From positions 310,001-374,000 of the forward strand of contig NZ_JAHKQF010000002.1 in NCBI RefSeq assembly GCF_018860965.1: DNA of 64,000 bases, in the 5' to 3' direction. The notes beneath the pieces are model-generated. The model had not been told where the DNA came from and did no database searches. It worked only from the letters and a program-made list of their open reading frames with translations. The position numbers and the translations under genes were made by a program. Shown in pieces: positions 30,512-38,784 of the stretch (its first letter is position 1; each line of letters opens with the position of its first letter). The stretch is from Alteromonas sp. C1M14. Its GTDB lineage: Bacteria; Pseudomonadota; Gammaproteobacteria; Enterobacterales; Alteromonadaceae.

Positions 30512-31063
30512 ATGCTCGTGCTCAGACTAAACAAAGCAGGCATGCCCCAAGAGTGGATTTTACCAGAAGAAGCCGCAAGGCTTTACTGTCAACAAAAGGT
30601 ATTATTTGAATTGGGACAGCGTTCCTTAACCTTGCATGGAGGTTGGGATCATCAGGGTAATCAAAGCCGACTTACCCTTTCCAGTATTATCGCCTGCGAC
30701 GGTAAGGTAACCGATTTGAACGGCAAAATAGCGTTGAATAATCGCTATTTGTTTCGTCGAGACAATCATCTTTGCCTATATTGCGGGCAAACCTTTCGTC
30801 CGTCGCTATTAACCCGCGACCACATCATTCCTCGTTCCCGTGGAGGAAAAGACAGGTGGACTAATGTGGCGACTGCCTGCGCGCGCTGCAACCATGCTAA
30901 AGGGGCTCGCACCCCAGAAGAAGCTAACATGCCCCTGCTTGCCGTGCCCTTCAGGCCTAATATTTACGAACGGTTTTACTTAATGAACCGTCGAATTTTG
31001 GCCGACCAAATGGCGTTTTTAAGTAGCCACTTTTCCCAACAACGGCATTGGGTGAAAACATAA
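30512..31063 (+). CDS. HNH endonuclease family protein
   Basis: A 183-residue protein with a C-terminal HNH domain: the zinc Cys pair CLYCGQ, the catalytic DHIIPRSRGG, WTNVATAC and a second pair CARCNHAKG. The N-terminal 85 residues are of the type seen in many stand-alone chromosomal HNH proteins of gammaproteobacteria. AGGAG nine bases upstream supports the start. No methylase, integrase or phage gene is adjacent, so it is not a visible restriction or mobile system; its DNA target is unknown. Divergent from pnp. Confidence 0.88.
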   Translation: MLVLRLNKAGMPQEWILPEEAARLYCQQKVLFELGQRSLTLHGGWDHQGNQSRLTLSSIIACDGKVTDLNGKIALNNRYLFRRDNHLCLYCGQTFRPSLLTRDHIIPRSRGGKDRWTNVATACARCNHAKGARTPEEANMPLLAVPFRPNIYERFYLMNRRILADQMAFLSSHFSQQRHWVKT

Positions 31064-31067
31064 CCTT

Positions 31068-31964
31068 TTACCGATCTTTAAAGGGTTTTTTGGCGCGGAT
31101 ATTTTCTTCGCTGATGATCTTTTCATGCCACAATTCCATCCAATCCTGAGAGATTTTCTGCTGCAATTCATGGGCTTCTTCAATGGGACAAAATAGCGAG
31201 ATGGTAATACGCAATTTCGCAAATTGATTGGTTTCTATGGCGATATCCGGGTCTATATCAATAAATTCAGCATCCATGTGCCGCTCGATAAGGCTTTTGT
31301 ACCTATCGGCAACTTCGCGAAAATGTTCACAGTGGGCCAACGTGCGTTCCCTGAATTCGGGAAGCAAGGCATAAGGGTTGGTCTCAGGTTCTAATACCAG
31401 TTTGAATGAATGCAACGTGTAACGTCTTAGAAAATTTAAGTTTCTTACCGCTTGGGTTACAAGTTGACTATTTGGGATGTACAAGTGTTTACCGGTGTAA
31501 TTATAGGACTCGGGATCCACTTCCAACAACGCGGTTTTTGCCCAATCCATTTCCACCACTTCCCCTTGCACATTATTCATTTGGATCCAGTCGCCCACAC
31601 GAAATGGTCGCGCGCCAAGATAATAAATAAAGCCCATAAAGCATTGAATAAACTCCCGGGTAGCAAGCACGATGGCAACCATAAATGCGGCAATTGAAAT
31701 GGCCAAGCTTTGGATCTCAGAGGCCCACAGCATCATCAACAAAATGAGTAATATGGCATTACCCAGTTGCTCGATAATATTGATGGAATGACGTCTATCT
31801 TCGCCGGTTTTCTTACTACGTCTTTTGAGCAACCGTAAAAGCAGTCTTTTAACCGCCAAAAAGCTAATCACCATGATGGCGGAGGCCACCAGTTTATTGG
31901 TCTGGATAAAATCACCGATATCTTGCCACACAAGCGTCAAGTCGACGCCGACATCTGTCATCAT
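31068..31964 (-). CDS. Mechanosensitive ion channel, MscS family
   Basis: A small-conductance-type channel releasing solutes on hypo-osmotic shock. The 298 residues have hydrophobic helices at about 25-45, 70-90 and a pore-lining helix around 92-115 running into the conserved beta domain: ARPFRVGDWIQM, GEVVEMDWAKT and YIPNSQLVTQ. The C-terminal part forms the cytoplasmic vestibule. It lies just beyond the terminator of the proline operon, so it is adjacent to osmolyte genes but separately terminated. Confidence 0.9.
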   Translation of the reverse strand: MMTDVGVDLTLVWQDIGDFIQTNKLVASAIMVISFLAVKRLLLRLLKRRSKKTGEDRRHSINIIEQLGNAILLILLMMLWASEIQSLAISIAAFMVAIVLATREFIQCFMGFIYYLGARPFRVGDWIQMNNVQGEVVEMDWAKTALLEVDPESYNYTGKHLYIPNSQLVTQAVRNLNFLRRYTLHSFKLVLEPETNPYALLPEFRERTLAHCEHFREVADRYKSLIERHMDAEFIDIDPDIAIETNQFAKLRITISLFCPIEEAHELQQKISQDWMELWHEKIISEENIRAKKPFKDR

Positions 31965-31985
31965 GTTTGGGTAACTCTTGAGTTG

Positions 31986-32014
31986 AAAAAAAACCGAGCA
32001 AGGCGCTCGGTTTT
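31986..32014 (-). terminator. Terminator of the putP-proB-proA operon
   Basis: Stem ACCGAGC/GCTCGGT with a five-base loop, followed on the minus strand by eight consecutive T. It lies between the proA stop and the start of the MscS gene. Confidence 0.9.
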
Positions 32015-32069
32015 CTAGTATCTCAATTCGGCTTACATTTCACAATGCTAACCGATGAACAAATTGAAT

Positions 32070-33317
32070 CTAATCACGCACTTGGCCTGTACCATTCACA
32101 AGGTACTTCTCAGCGGTCAACGACTCCAGTCCCATAGGACCGTAGGCATGCAACTTAGTGGTGGCAATACCAATTTCAGCACCAAGCCCTAATTGACTAC
32201 CGTCAGAGAAACGGGATGATGCGTTTACCATTACTACAGAGGCATCAACGGCGCGCTGGAACATTTGTGCTGACTGCGCGTTCTCGGTGCAAATAACCTC
32301 AGTATGGTTACTACCGAAATCGGCAATATGAGACAAGGCAGCGTCGAAATCATCAACCACACGGATTGCGATTTCTAGACCCAAGTACTCTTCGCCGTAG
32401 CCCTCTTCACCAATCACATCTGGATTTGTGAAGTAACTGGCCCCTGCTTCGTTCACATGGATGCGTACATCATGTTCTGCCAACGCTTTGGCGACTTGGG
32501 GTAAGAAATCACCGGCAACCGCCTGGTGTACCAGTAATCCTTCAAGTGCATTACACACCCCAGTACGCTGGGTTTTACCGTTAAGTAATAATGCCAGTGC
32601 TTTGTCTAGATCGGCGTCCTTGTCTACGTATAGATGACACACCCCTTTAAAGTGCTGGATAACCGGCACTTTAGAATTATCGGTAACATAGTTGATGAGG
32701 CCTTCCCCACCACGAGGAATAATCACATCGATTGAATCTCGCTGCTCCATTAATTCCTGCATCAATGCCCGGTCGGGATCAGGAACCACACTAATAAGCG
32801 CCTTAGGCAAATCGTGTTGTTCTAGCACATCCTGCATCAACCCGGCAATGGCCAGACTTGTGTCTAAGGCTTCTTTACCGCCTCTTAGGATAACCGCATT
32901 GCCTGATTTAAAGCACAATGCGCCGGCATCTGCGGTGACGTTAGGGCGGGCTTCGTAAATCATGCATACCAAACCTAATGGAATACGCATCTTTTTGATT
33001 TCGATACCATTAGGACGGGTACCGATAACACGTTCTTTACCCACCGGATCATCCAAATCAATGATCACTTCAATGCCTTCAGCCATGGCTTCAATGCGCG
33101 CGTCGTCCAGAATTAAACGGTCAATCATGGCAGCGTCAAGCTGAGCCTCTTTGGCCCGGGCCACTTCTTTTTCGTTTACCTGCTTAATTGCGTCCTTGCT
33201 GTTACGAATCGCTGCCGCCATGTCTTTGAGCACCGCGTCTTTGGCAGATTCGTCCAGTACGGCAAGGGTTCGTGCGGCTTGCTTTGCGTTTTTTGCTAAG
33301 GATGTAATTAAACTCAT
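32070..33317 (-). CDS. proA: Gamma-glutamyl phosphate reductase
   Basis: Reduces gamma-glutamyl phosphate to glutamate semialdehyde with NADPH, the second step of proline synthesis. At 415 residues it is the family's usual length. The catalytic Cys lies in QRTGVCNALEG, the cofactor region shows RPNVTADAG, and IPRGGEGLI and the C-terminal GPMGLESLT are characteristic. Its ATG overlaps the proB stop by four bases, so the two are coupled. Confidence 0.97.
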   Translation of the reverse strand: MSLITSLAKNAKQAARTLAVLDESAKDAVLKDMAAAIRNSKDAIKQVNEKEVARAKEAQLDAAMIDRLILDDARIEAMAEGIEVIIDLDDPVGKERVIGTRPNGIEIKKMRIPLGLVCMIYEARPNVTADAGALCFKSGNAVILRGGKEALDTSLAIAGLMQDVLEQHDLPKALISVVPDPDRALMQELMEQRDSIDVIIPRGGEGLINYVTDNSKVPVIQHFKGVCHLYVDKDADLDKALALLLNGKTQRTGVCNALEGLLVHQAVAGDFLPQVAKALAEHDVRIHVNEAGASYFTNPDVIGEEGYGEEYLGLEIAIRVVDDFDAALSHIADFGSNHTEVICTENAQSAQMFQRAVDASVVMVNASSRFSDGSQLGLGAEIGIATTKLHAYGPMGLESLTAEKYLVNGTGQVRD

Positions 33318-34420
33318 TCTTTCTCCAGGTTAGCTAAATTCTTTTTCGAAATAATCGGCCCCGTTTTTTCTTCAAACTCAGAGGCAAAATCATCATCTTC
33401 TTGATTGGCAATAAAGTTCAATAAGCAACTGCTGTAATTAGAGCGTGCTTTTACCAGTTTGGTGCCATCGTCTTTTCTGACAATAATGGTATCACCCACT
33501 GAGAACTCGCCTTTAACGTCCAAAATCTCTTTACTGGTCAATGACTCTGCGTTGTCACACAATGCAGGCGCAAACTCATTTTCAACAATGACTTCGCCCT
33601 GAGCGCGGGTTGTGTGCCGCATCCAGTGTTCATTTTCCGCCATGGGTTTTTCATAAGCAGTAAAATGGGTTCCTGGATTTTTGCCATTAAGTAACATATT
33701 AAATGACAATTCAGTAAAACCGTTAATAATATATGTATCGATACCATGAGAAACCGCTTTTTCTGCCGCTTCAATTTTCGTACGCATGCCGCCGGTTCCT
33801 ACACCGCCTTTGACTGCGCCGCCCGCCATGGCATAAATATCAGCATCAATATTATCAACCTTAGATAATAAGGTTGCGTCATCATGAGTATGGGGGTTTT
33901 TATCATAAAGCCCATCCACATCAGAACAAATAATTAATGCATCGGCGTCTGCCGCAGATGCCACCATGGCTGACAGATTATCGTTGTCGCCAACTTTCAA
34001 TTTATCCGTCGTTACGGTGTCGTTTTCGTTAATAATGGGCAGTATATTGTGCTCAAGTAAACTAAACGTGGTATCACGAATACTCACATAGCGCTCTCTA
34101 TCACGGAGATCAGCGTGAGTCAGCAGAATTTGCGCCGAGGGAAAATCAAATAATCGATCCCAAGTTGCAATCATTTCTGTTTGGCCGGCAGCGGCCATGG
34201 CTTTTTTAATAGTGATGTCAGAACGCTCACAGTCGGGGAACTGGTGAGCTCCCGCGGCCACTGAACCTGAGGAAACAAGCACAACCTGAGTGCCCATGGC
34301 GCGACATTTCACGATAAACTGCGCGATACTAAGAAGATAATGGCTACTGCATCCTTTGCGGTTAGGGGAAATAAGAGCACTCCCAACTTTAACCACGATG
34401 CGTTTCCAATTTTTGTTCAT
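33314..34420 (-). CDS. proB: Glutamate 5-kinase
   Basis: Phosphorylates glutamate, the first and feedback-inhibited step of proline synthesis. The start at 34420 gives 368 residues, equal to the E. coli enzyme within one residue; AAGGTGA lies eight bases upstream, directly after the putP stop. An upstream in-frame start would add 34 residues inside putP. The amino-acid kinase domain shows VVKVGSALIS, NENDTV and GVGTGGMRTKIEAA; a C-terminal PUA domain follows from about residue 280. The middle gene of putP-proB-proA. Confidence 0.96.
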   Translation of the reverse strand: MNKNWKRIVVKVGSALISPNRKGCSSHYLLSIAQFIVKCRAMGTQVVLVSSGSVAAGAHQFPDCERSDITIKKAMAAAGQTEMIATWDRLFDFPSAQILLTHADLRDRERYVSIRDTTFSLLEHNILPIINENDTVTTDKLKVGDNDNLSAMVASAADADALIICSDVDGLYDKNPHTHDDATLLSKVDNIDADIYAMAGGAVKGGVGTGGMRTKIEAAEKAVSHGIDTYIINGFTELSFNMLLNGKNPGTHFTAYEKPMAENEHWMRHTTRAQGEVIVENEFAPALCDNAESLTSKEILDVKGEFSVGDTIIVRKDDGTKLVKARSNYSSCLLNFIANQEDDDFASEFEEKTGPIISKKNLANLEKE

Positions 34421-34433
34421 ACTTAAATTCACC

Positions 34434-35933
34434 TTAAGATTGTTGATTCGCAAGTTCCCGGTTCGTTTCGCTAAACATCGCCTGAACTTCAGACGATGGC
34501 GCCTGGCTGCATGCCGAGACAAGCCACAAGGTCATAGAACTGACTATGAAGCCGGGAATAATTTCATAAACGACACTACTGAGTGTCTCGCCGTCCGCTA
34601 GAACAGGCGCATAAATCCAAAATAAAACTGTTGCTGCACCGCTAATAATGCCTGCCAACGCGGCATTATGAGTAAGATCCTTTTTGTACAGACAAGCCAA
34701 AACTAACGGCCCAAACGCAGCGCCAAATCCTGCCCATGCGTTACTTACCAGCGATAAAATTGTATTTGACGAGTCCCAGGCCAGAGCCAACGCCGCTAAC
34801 GCGACCCCACCAACGCCTAACCGGCCAATATTCACAGTGGACTGTCCATCATTATTCTTTTTAGACATTACGCGATAAATGTCTTCGGTTAATGAACTCG
34901 CCGACACCAATAATTGGGACGAAATGGTGCTCATAATGGCGGCTAAAATAGCGGCCATCAAAAATCCGCTGACTAACGGATGAAATAACAACTGAGAAAA
35001 CACGATAAATATGGTCTCAGGATCTTCCACGCTCAAACCAAACTGGTTGGCATAAGCGATGCCTACAAATCCGGTCGCTAATGCGCCAATAATCGTCACT
35101 GTCATCCACGACATGCCAATATTGCGCGCGGTGGAAATAGATTTAACAGACCGTATCGCCATAAACCGAACAATAATGTGCGGTTGTCCGAAATACCCTA
35201 AGCCCCAAGAAAGGCTAGAGATAAGGCCAATGGCTGATACCGTTTTCCACGATTCCGGCAAACTCGGTATCGACGTATACGCAGCGCCAGTCATCTGGCT
35301 AACGCTATCGAACTCGCTAAATGCAACTAACGGCACCAATACAAGGGCGACAAACATAATGCACCCCTGCACAAAATCCGTCATGCTAACGGCCAGAAAA
35401 CCGCCTAACAGCGTATATGACACCACCACCGCTAGCGTAATGATAAGGCCCCATTGGTACTCAACATTAAACGCGCTTTCAAATAACTTACCCCCTGCCA
35501 CTAATCCAGCGGATGTGTACAAGGTAAAAAATAAAACAATAATTGCAGCCGACACCATTCTTACGGTGGCGTTTGACTGACCGAAACGTTTGGCAAAAAA
35601 CTCCGGAACGGTAAGCGAATCGTCAGCGACTTCGGTGTAAACCCGTAATTTTGGTGCCACTAGTAGATAGTTCGCTAACGCACCGACAACCAGTCCAATG
35701 GCGATATAAAGCGCATCAAAACCAGAAACGAACATGGCACCGGGCAACCCCATCAGCATCCATCCACTCATGTCTGACGCCCCTGCAGACAACGCAGTTA
35801 CCTGTGGACTGACTTGGCGTCCACCAAGAATGTATCCTGAGATATCACTGGTCGACTGACGATAGGCAAAAAGCCCTATGCCCAACATGGCAATGAAATA
35901 AATGCCTAACGATATATATGCTTCAAATTGCAT
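34434..35933 (-). CDS. putP: Sodium/proline symporter
   Basis: Imports proline with Na+ across the inner membrane. The 499 residues form about 13 membrane helices of the SSS family. The sodium and substrate site region LSAGASDMSGWMLMGLPGA near residues 45-65, GGFLAVSMTDFVQG and GLGYFGQPHI are hallmarks of PutP. putA, its usual partner, is not here; instead proB starts 13 bases after it, joining uptake to synthesis, which suggests proline is used as an osmolyte. A promoter and a terminator-like hairpin lie directly upstream. Confidence 0.96.
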   Translation of the reverse strand: MQFEAYISLGIYFIAMLGIGLFAYRQSTSDISGYILGGRQVSPQVTALSAGASDMSGWMLMGLPGAMFVSGFDALYIAIGLVVGALANYLLVAPKLRVYTEVADDSLTVPEFFAKRFGQSNATVRMVSAAIIVLFFTLYTSAGLVAGGKLFESAFNVEYQWGLIITLAVVVSYTLLGGFLAVSMTDFVQGCIMFVALVLVPLVAFSEFDSVSQMTGAAYTSIPSLPESWKTVSAIGLISSLSWGLGYFGQPHIIVRFMAIRSVKSISTARNIGMSWMTVTIIGALATGFVGIAYANQFGLSVEDPETIFIVFSQLLFHPLVSGFLMAAILAAIMSTISSQLLVSASSLTEDIYRVMSKKNNDGQSTVNIGRLGVGGVALAALALAWDSSNTILSLVSNAWAGFGAAFGPLVLACLYKKDLTHNAALAGIISGAATVLFWIYAPVLADGETLSSVVYEIIPGFIVSSMTLWLVSACSQAPSSEVQAMFSETNRELANQQS

Positions 35934-35966
35934 AAAAACTAATGCGCTCCCACTTTTCTAAAACAT

Positions 35967-35998
35967 AAATAAAAGGCGCTTATGTGCGCCTTTTATTT
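35967..35998 (-). terminator. Terminator-like hairpin in the putP leader
   Basis: A perfect 13-base-pair inverted repeat (AAATAAAAGGCGC/GCGCCTTTTATTT) with a six-base loop, followed on the minus strand by ATGTTTTAG. It lies 33 bases before the putP start and just downstream of a predicted promoter, so it is positioned to attenuate putP or to end a short RNA. Being symmetric, it could act on either strand. Confidence 0.75.
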
Positions 35999-36021
35999 TC
36001 ACTCTATTAATTTGAGTTCTA

Positions 36022-36051
36022 ATTATATCAGTATCTAATCTTAATTATCAA
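36022..36051 (-). promoter_or_regulatory. Predicted sigma70 promoter for putP leader
   Basis: On the minus strand, TTGATA (36051-36046), an 18-base spacer, and TATAAT (36027-36022) preceded by TGA as an extended -10. The predicted transcript start is near 36015, only about 17 bases before the hairpin at 35998. Matches to consensus are near perfect, but this is a prediction by eye. Confidence 0.6.
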
Positions 36052-36806
36052 GGCGGGTTTGTGGAAACGTGTGTTTACGGTATCTCAGATGGATTTTCTT
36101 TACATTCCACGCTGAATCCCACTCACCTTGGGAAAACACAAATTAAAAAGATATTATTCAATTAGTTAAAAAAACAACTCTCAAAGTGAAAATAGACTAA
36201 ATCTCGACTTTATAATACTTTTGATTAAAGTTTTTGAACGCCTGAATAGTTACACATGAATCTAACTGTGTACGGTATTCACGCACAATCATTCGTGTAA
36301 CCTACGATTGCAGAAAGAAAAAAGATCGTTATTTATCCTATCGGGCTTAATTTAGCGCGGTCGACTTCATGCAATAACTACACAAGGTATTCAAATTTCG
36401 TTTAAGTAAAATGACTTCGGGTGAAGGTAATTTAAGCGGTATCAGGCGTTGGCAAAGCCGCCCTAACTCCTCATGGCACAGTTGTACGAGTTAGCAACAG
36501 TCGGTATTCCAAGCATCTCCGCTTTATTTAAGACGCCCAAAACAGCACAGTGAAAGTGAGAAAATTTTTCATAACACTAGAAAATACTTCATTAAATAGC
36601 CTATGCGCTGTTTTGAATATGGCCAAATTTATGGCAAAACATATACAAATCAACAACATATTTATTCGGTATAGAATTTGTATTCACTTGACATTAGTGA
36701 TGTGTAATAACACAAATTTTTTCTTATCCCCGTGGAGTTAGGGTAAAGGTGCGTAAACGGCTTCTTTGTTAGATTTAACTTCTCGGGCTTATTAAACGGG
36801 TGATCT
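36052..36806. other. Gene-free A/T-rich region, about 0.75 kb
   Basis: The longest gene-poor stretch in the window. Base composition is more A/T-rich than its neighbours, and all six frames are broken by frequent stops. The longest open frame on the plus strand (36550-36741) has no Shine-Dalgarno or recognisable product. A TTGACA at about 36688 has no good -10 at normal spacing. I see no tRNA, direct repeat array or insertion-sequence end. It may hold regulatory sites for putP (left) and the gene at 36807 (right). Confidence 0.6.
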
Positions 36807-37355
36807 ATGAGTGATCTAACTACACCGAATGTTGATGCCATTGTTGGGGCTAAAAATACCCAAATAGCGGCCATATTTGACGATCAACAGCAAGTTGCAA
36901 TGGGAATACAAACACTGCAGTCCCAAACTGACCTGTCACCACAGCAACTAACCCTTATTCATCCTAAGGACGAAGGCTTTAATGCGAAACTTGAAAAGGC
37001 CAGTGAGAAAATTGGTAAGCGACTATGGCACTCCCACCTGATTTTAGGGGCGGCGGGTATAATTACCGGATTAATCTTCGCTTTTATCCTCGTCAATTTT
37101 GGCCCTGCCCTCACACAAAATAACCCTATGTTCACCTACATCGCGTTAATCAGTCCTGGCTTGTTTATCGGACTATTTGTGGCAGGGTTAATTGGCTTAC
37201 GTCCCGATCGTGACGAAATCGTCCAGACCGTACGTTCAGCGATTCGACGTGGCAAATTTGCCCTTGTGGTAAACCTGAAACGAGAGCAATCCGTCACCTC
37301 AGTGCGCGATGCACTATCGGCCAATAGCAGTAAAGTAATAGAAGCCATACAATAA
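36807..37355 (+). CDS. Membrane protein with flanking alpha/beta domains, function unknown
   Basis: A 182-residue protein. Residues about 20-70 look like a small alpha/beta domain (AAIFDDQQQVAMGIQTL ... LTLIHPKD), similar in pattern to YflT/general-stress-protein-17M-like domains. Two glycine-rich membrane helices follow (about 78-98 and 113-132), then a second short alpha/beta segment (RGKFALVVNLKREQ). This layout, with a glycine-rich membrane hairpin inside a soluble fold, occurs in stress-associated DUF1269-like proteins, but I make no firm family claim. Transcribed alone behind the gene-free region. Confidence 0.68.
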   Translation: MSDLTTPNVDAIVGAKNTQIAAIFDDQQQVAMGIQTLQSQTDLSPQQLTLIHPKDEGFNAKLEKASEKIGKRLWHSHLILGAAGIITGLIFAFILVNFGPALTQNNPMFTYIALISPGLFIGLFVAGLIGLRPDRDEIVQTVRSAIRRGKFALVVNLKREQSVTSVRDALSANSSKVIEAIQ

Positions 37356-37422
37356 AACTCGGTTCGCTATGGGGCGTTCCCCATAGCCCATCCCAAAGTA
37401 ACAGTATGAGTAGCTGCGCCAG

Positions 37423-38109
37423 TTACCAAGAAATCTCGTCTTGGTCGCGAAAAAACTTGCCAGTTGGACCATCGTCTTCTAAAAGCCCTAGCCAAACCGC
37501 TGTCTTTGCCCCTTCTTCCGGCGTTCGGGGCGCATCCTTTCCTCCTAAGCGCGTATGTACCCAGCCTGGCGTCATGCTATTAATTTTTACGTTGGCGGCA
37601 TCCACACTATTGGCAATGTTAACGGTAAGGGCGTTTAGAGCCGCTTTACTCACAGAATAGGCGGTTGGCCCATTTATGCCCTGTTCGAAGGACCCATAGC
37701 CCGAAGAAAGATTCACAATTCGCCCATAGTTTTTTTCAACCATAGCAGGTAATACTTGCTGAATTAGACATAAAGGCCCATAAACGTGCACTTGCATGGC
37801 TCGCTTAATCTCTTCAAGCTCCACATTCTGCCAATCATTATCTTCTAAGAACCCCGCGTTGTTGACCAAAATATCGATATCGCCATAAATAGCTTGTGCC
37901 CTTGTCACACTTTCAATAATTTGCTGTTCGTTATTCAGGTTTAACTCGATAACTTGAATGTCAGCACCTACAATGTCTTTTTTCGCTGCCAAGCCATCGT
38001 CTTCATTTCTGCATCCTAAAAGCACCTTGCACCCTTCCTTGGCAAACCCGCGCACAATCTCTAGACCTATGCCTCTGTTTCCTCCGGTGATCAATACCGT
38101 TGATGTCAT
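37423..38109 (-). CDS. SDR family oxidoreductase
   Basis: A 228-residue short-chain dehydrogenase with TGGNRGIG as the cofactor loop, NNAGF, catalytic Ser in VNLSSGYG and YSVSK as the Tyr-Lys pair. The downstream segment GWVHTRLGGKDAPRTPEEGA is typical of carbonyl-reductase-like SDRs. The ATG at 38109 follows GGGGAC; the open frame extends 18 codons further but into the overlapping neighbour. It starts 14 bases after the DUF2878 gene stop, so the two form an operon. The substrate cannot be inferred. Confidence 0.9.
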   Translation of the reverse strand: MTSTVLITGGNRGIGLEIVRGFAKEGCKVLLGCRNEDDGLAAKKDIVGADIQVIELNLNNEQQIIESVTRAQAIYGDIDILVNNAGFLEDNDWQNVELEEIKRAMQVHVYGPLCLIQQVLPAMVEKNYGRIVNLSSGYGSFEQGINGPTAYSVSKAALNALTVNIANSVDAANVKINSMTPGWVHTRLGGKDAPRTPEEGAKTAVWLGLLEDDGPTGKFFRDQDEISW

Positions 38110-38123
38110 AACTGTCCCCGCAT

Positions 38124-38651
38124 TTAATTGTATTGAATTGGTGCAAATCGTTTTTGTTGCCAAACATCAATGTATAACCAAAGTGGTACGGTAAACGCCC
38201 AGATGAAGGCGATGACGACTAACGTCATCGCCGTGGGAAAAAGAAAGGTAACCGCCCCTAATTTTGCGGCGGCGAAGTAGCTTAAAGGCCCTGACACCGC
38301 CCCAAGGAATGCGGCTAACAAATATCTGTCTCGCAAGTAAGTTAAACTGATCCGCAGCATATAGCCGAACGCCACCCACAGCACCACCAACCACAAGGGG
38401 ATCAGCGCGCTAACTTCCGCTGAAAACTGATAGAAACCGAGGGCAGCTAAGGTACCGTCTACGAGTACACCATACAGTCCAATCGCCACACCAAAAATCA
38501 CACTTTGTAAACGACAGGGCAAAACGGCGATGTATCCTACGATAAGAAAGAGCATTAACCACAAAAACTGATTTTCAAACACGATTGCGCAAAACCAGAT
38601 CGTCTGAAACCAGACAAAATTCACTAACTTACCTTTCCACCCTTGGTCCAT
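38124..38651 (-). CDS. DUF2878 family membrane protein
   Basis: A 175-residue protein with about five to six hydrophobic helices, starting WKGKLVNFVWFQTIWF and containing PLWLVVLWVAFGYML, typical of the DUF2878 family. Function is unknown; in other gammaproteobacteria such genes often sit beside lipid or fatty-acid modification genes, which is only weak guidance. I prefer the ATG at 38651 to a TTG seven codons upstream. First gene of a two-gene operon with the SDR; divergent from the phosphatase-kinase fusion. Confidence 0.82.
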   Translation of the reverse strand: MDQGWKGKLVNFVWFQTIWFCAIVFENQFLWLMLFLIVGYIAVLPCRLQSVIFGVAIGLYGVLVDGTLAALGFYQFSAEVSALIPLWLVVLWVAFGYMLRISLTYLRDRYLLAAFLGAVSGPLSYFAAAKLGAVTFLFPTAMTLVVIAFIWAFTVPLWLYIDVWQQKRFAPIQYN

Positions 38652-38784
38652 GATGTTTGTCTCTTTGCACAATTTTATCTAAAACGAAGCAATCCAGTTT
38701 CCATATAAACCGTATTGCATTAATAGGTACGGCGTATTCATTACTTGGTTCAAGAAAACAGCCGAATAACATGGAGAGATAAGT

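Noticed and set aside
30512-31063. HNH endonuclease as a sign of a phage, homing or restriction system
   Set aside because: No methylase, specificity subunit, integrase, intron or phage gene is near. The protein looks like common stand-alone chromosomal HNH proteins.
35059-35580. 173-codon plus-strand frame inside putP
   Set aside because: Antisense shadow of the PutP membrane helices; no start signal.
36550-36741. 63-codon open frame in the gene-free region
   Set aside because: No Shine-Dalgarno, no recognisable domain, and low-complexity composition expected of A/T-rich spacer.
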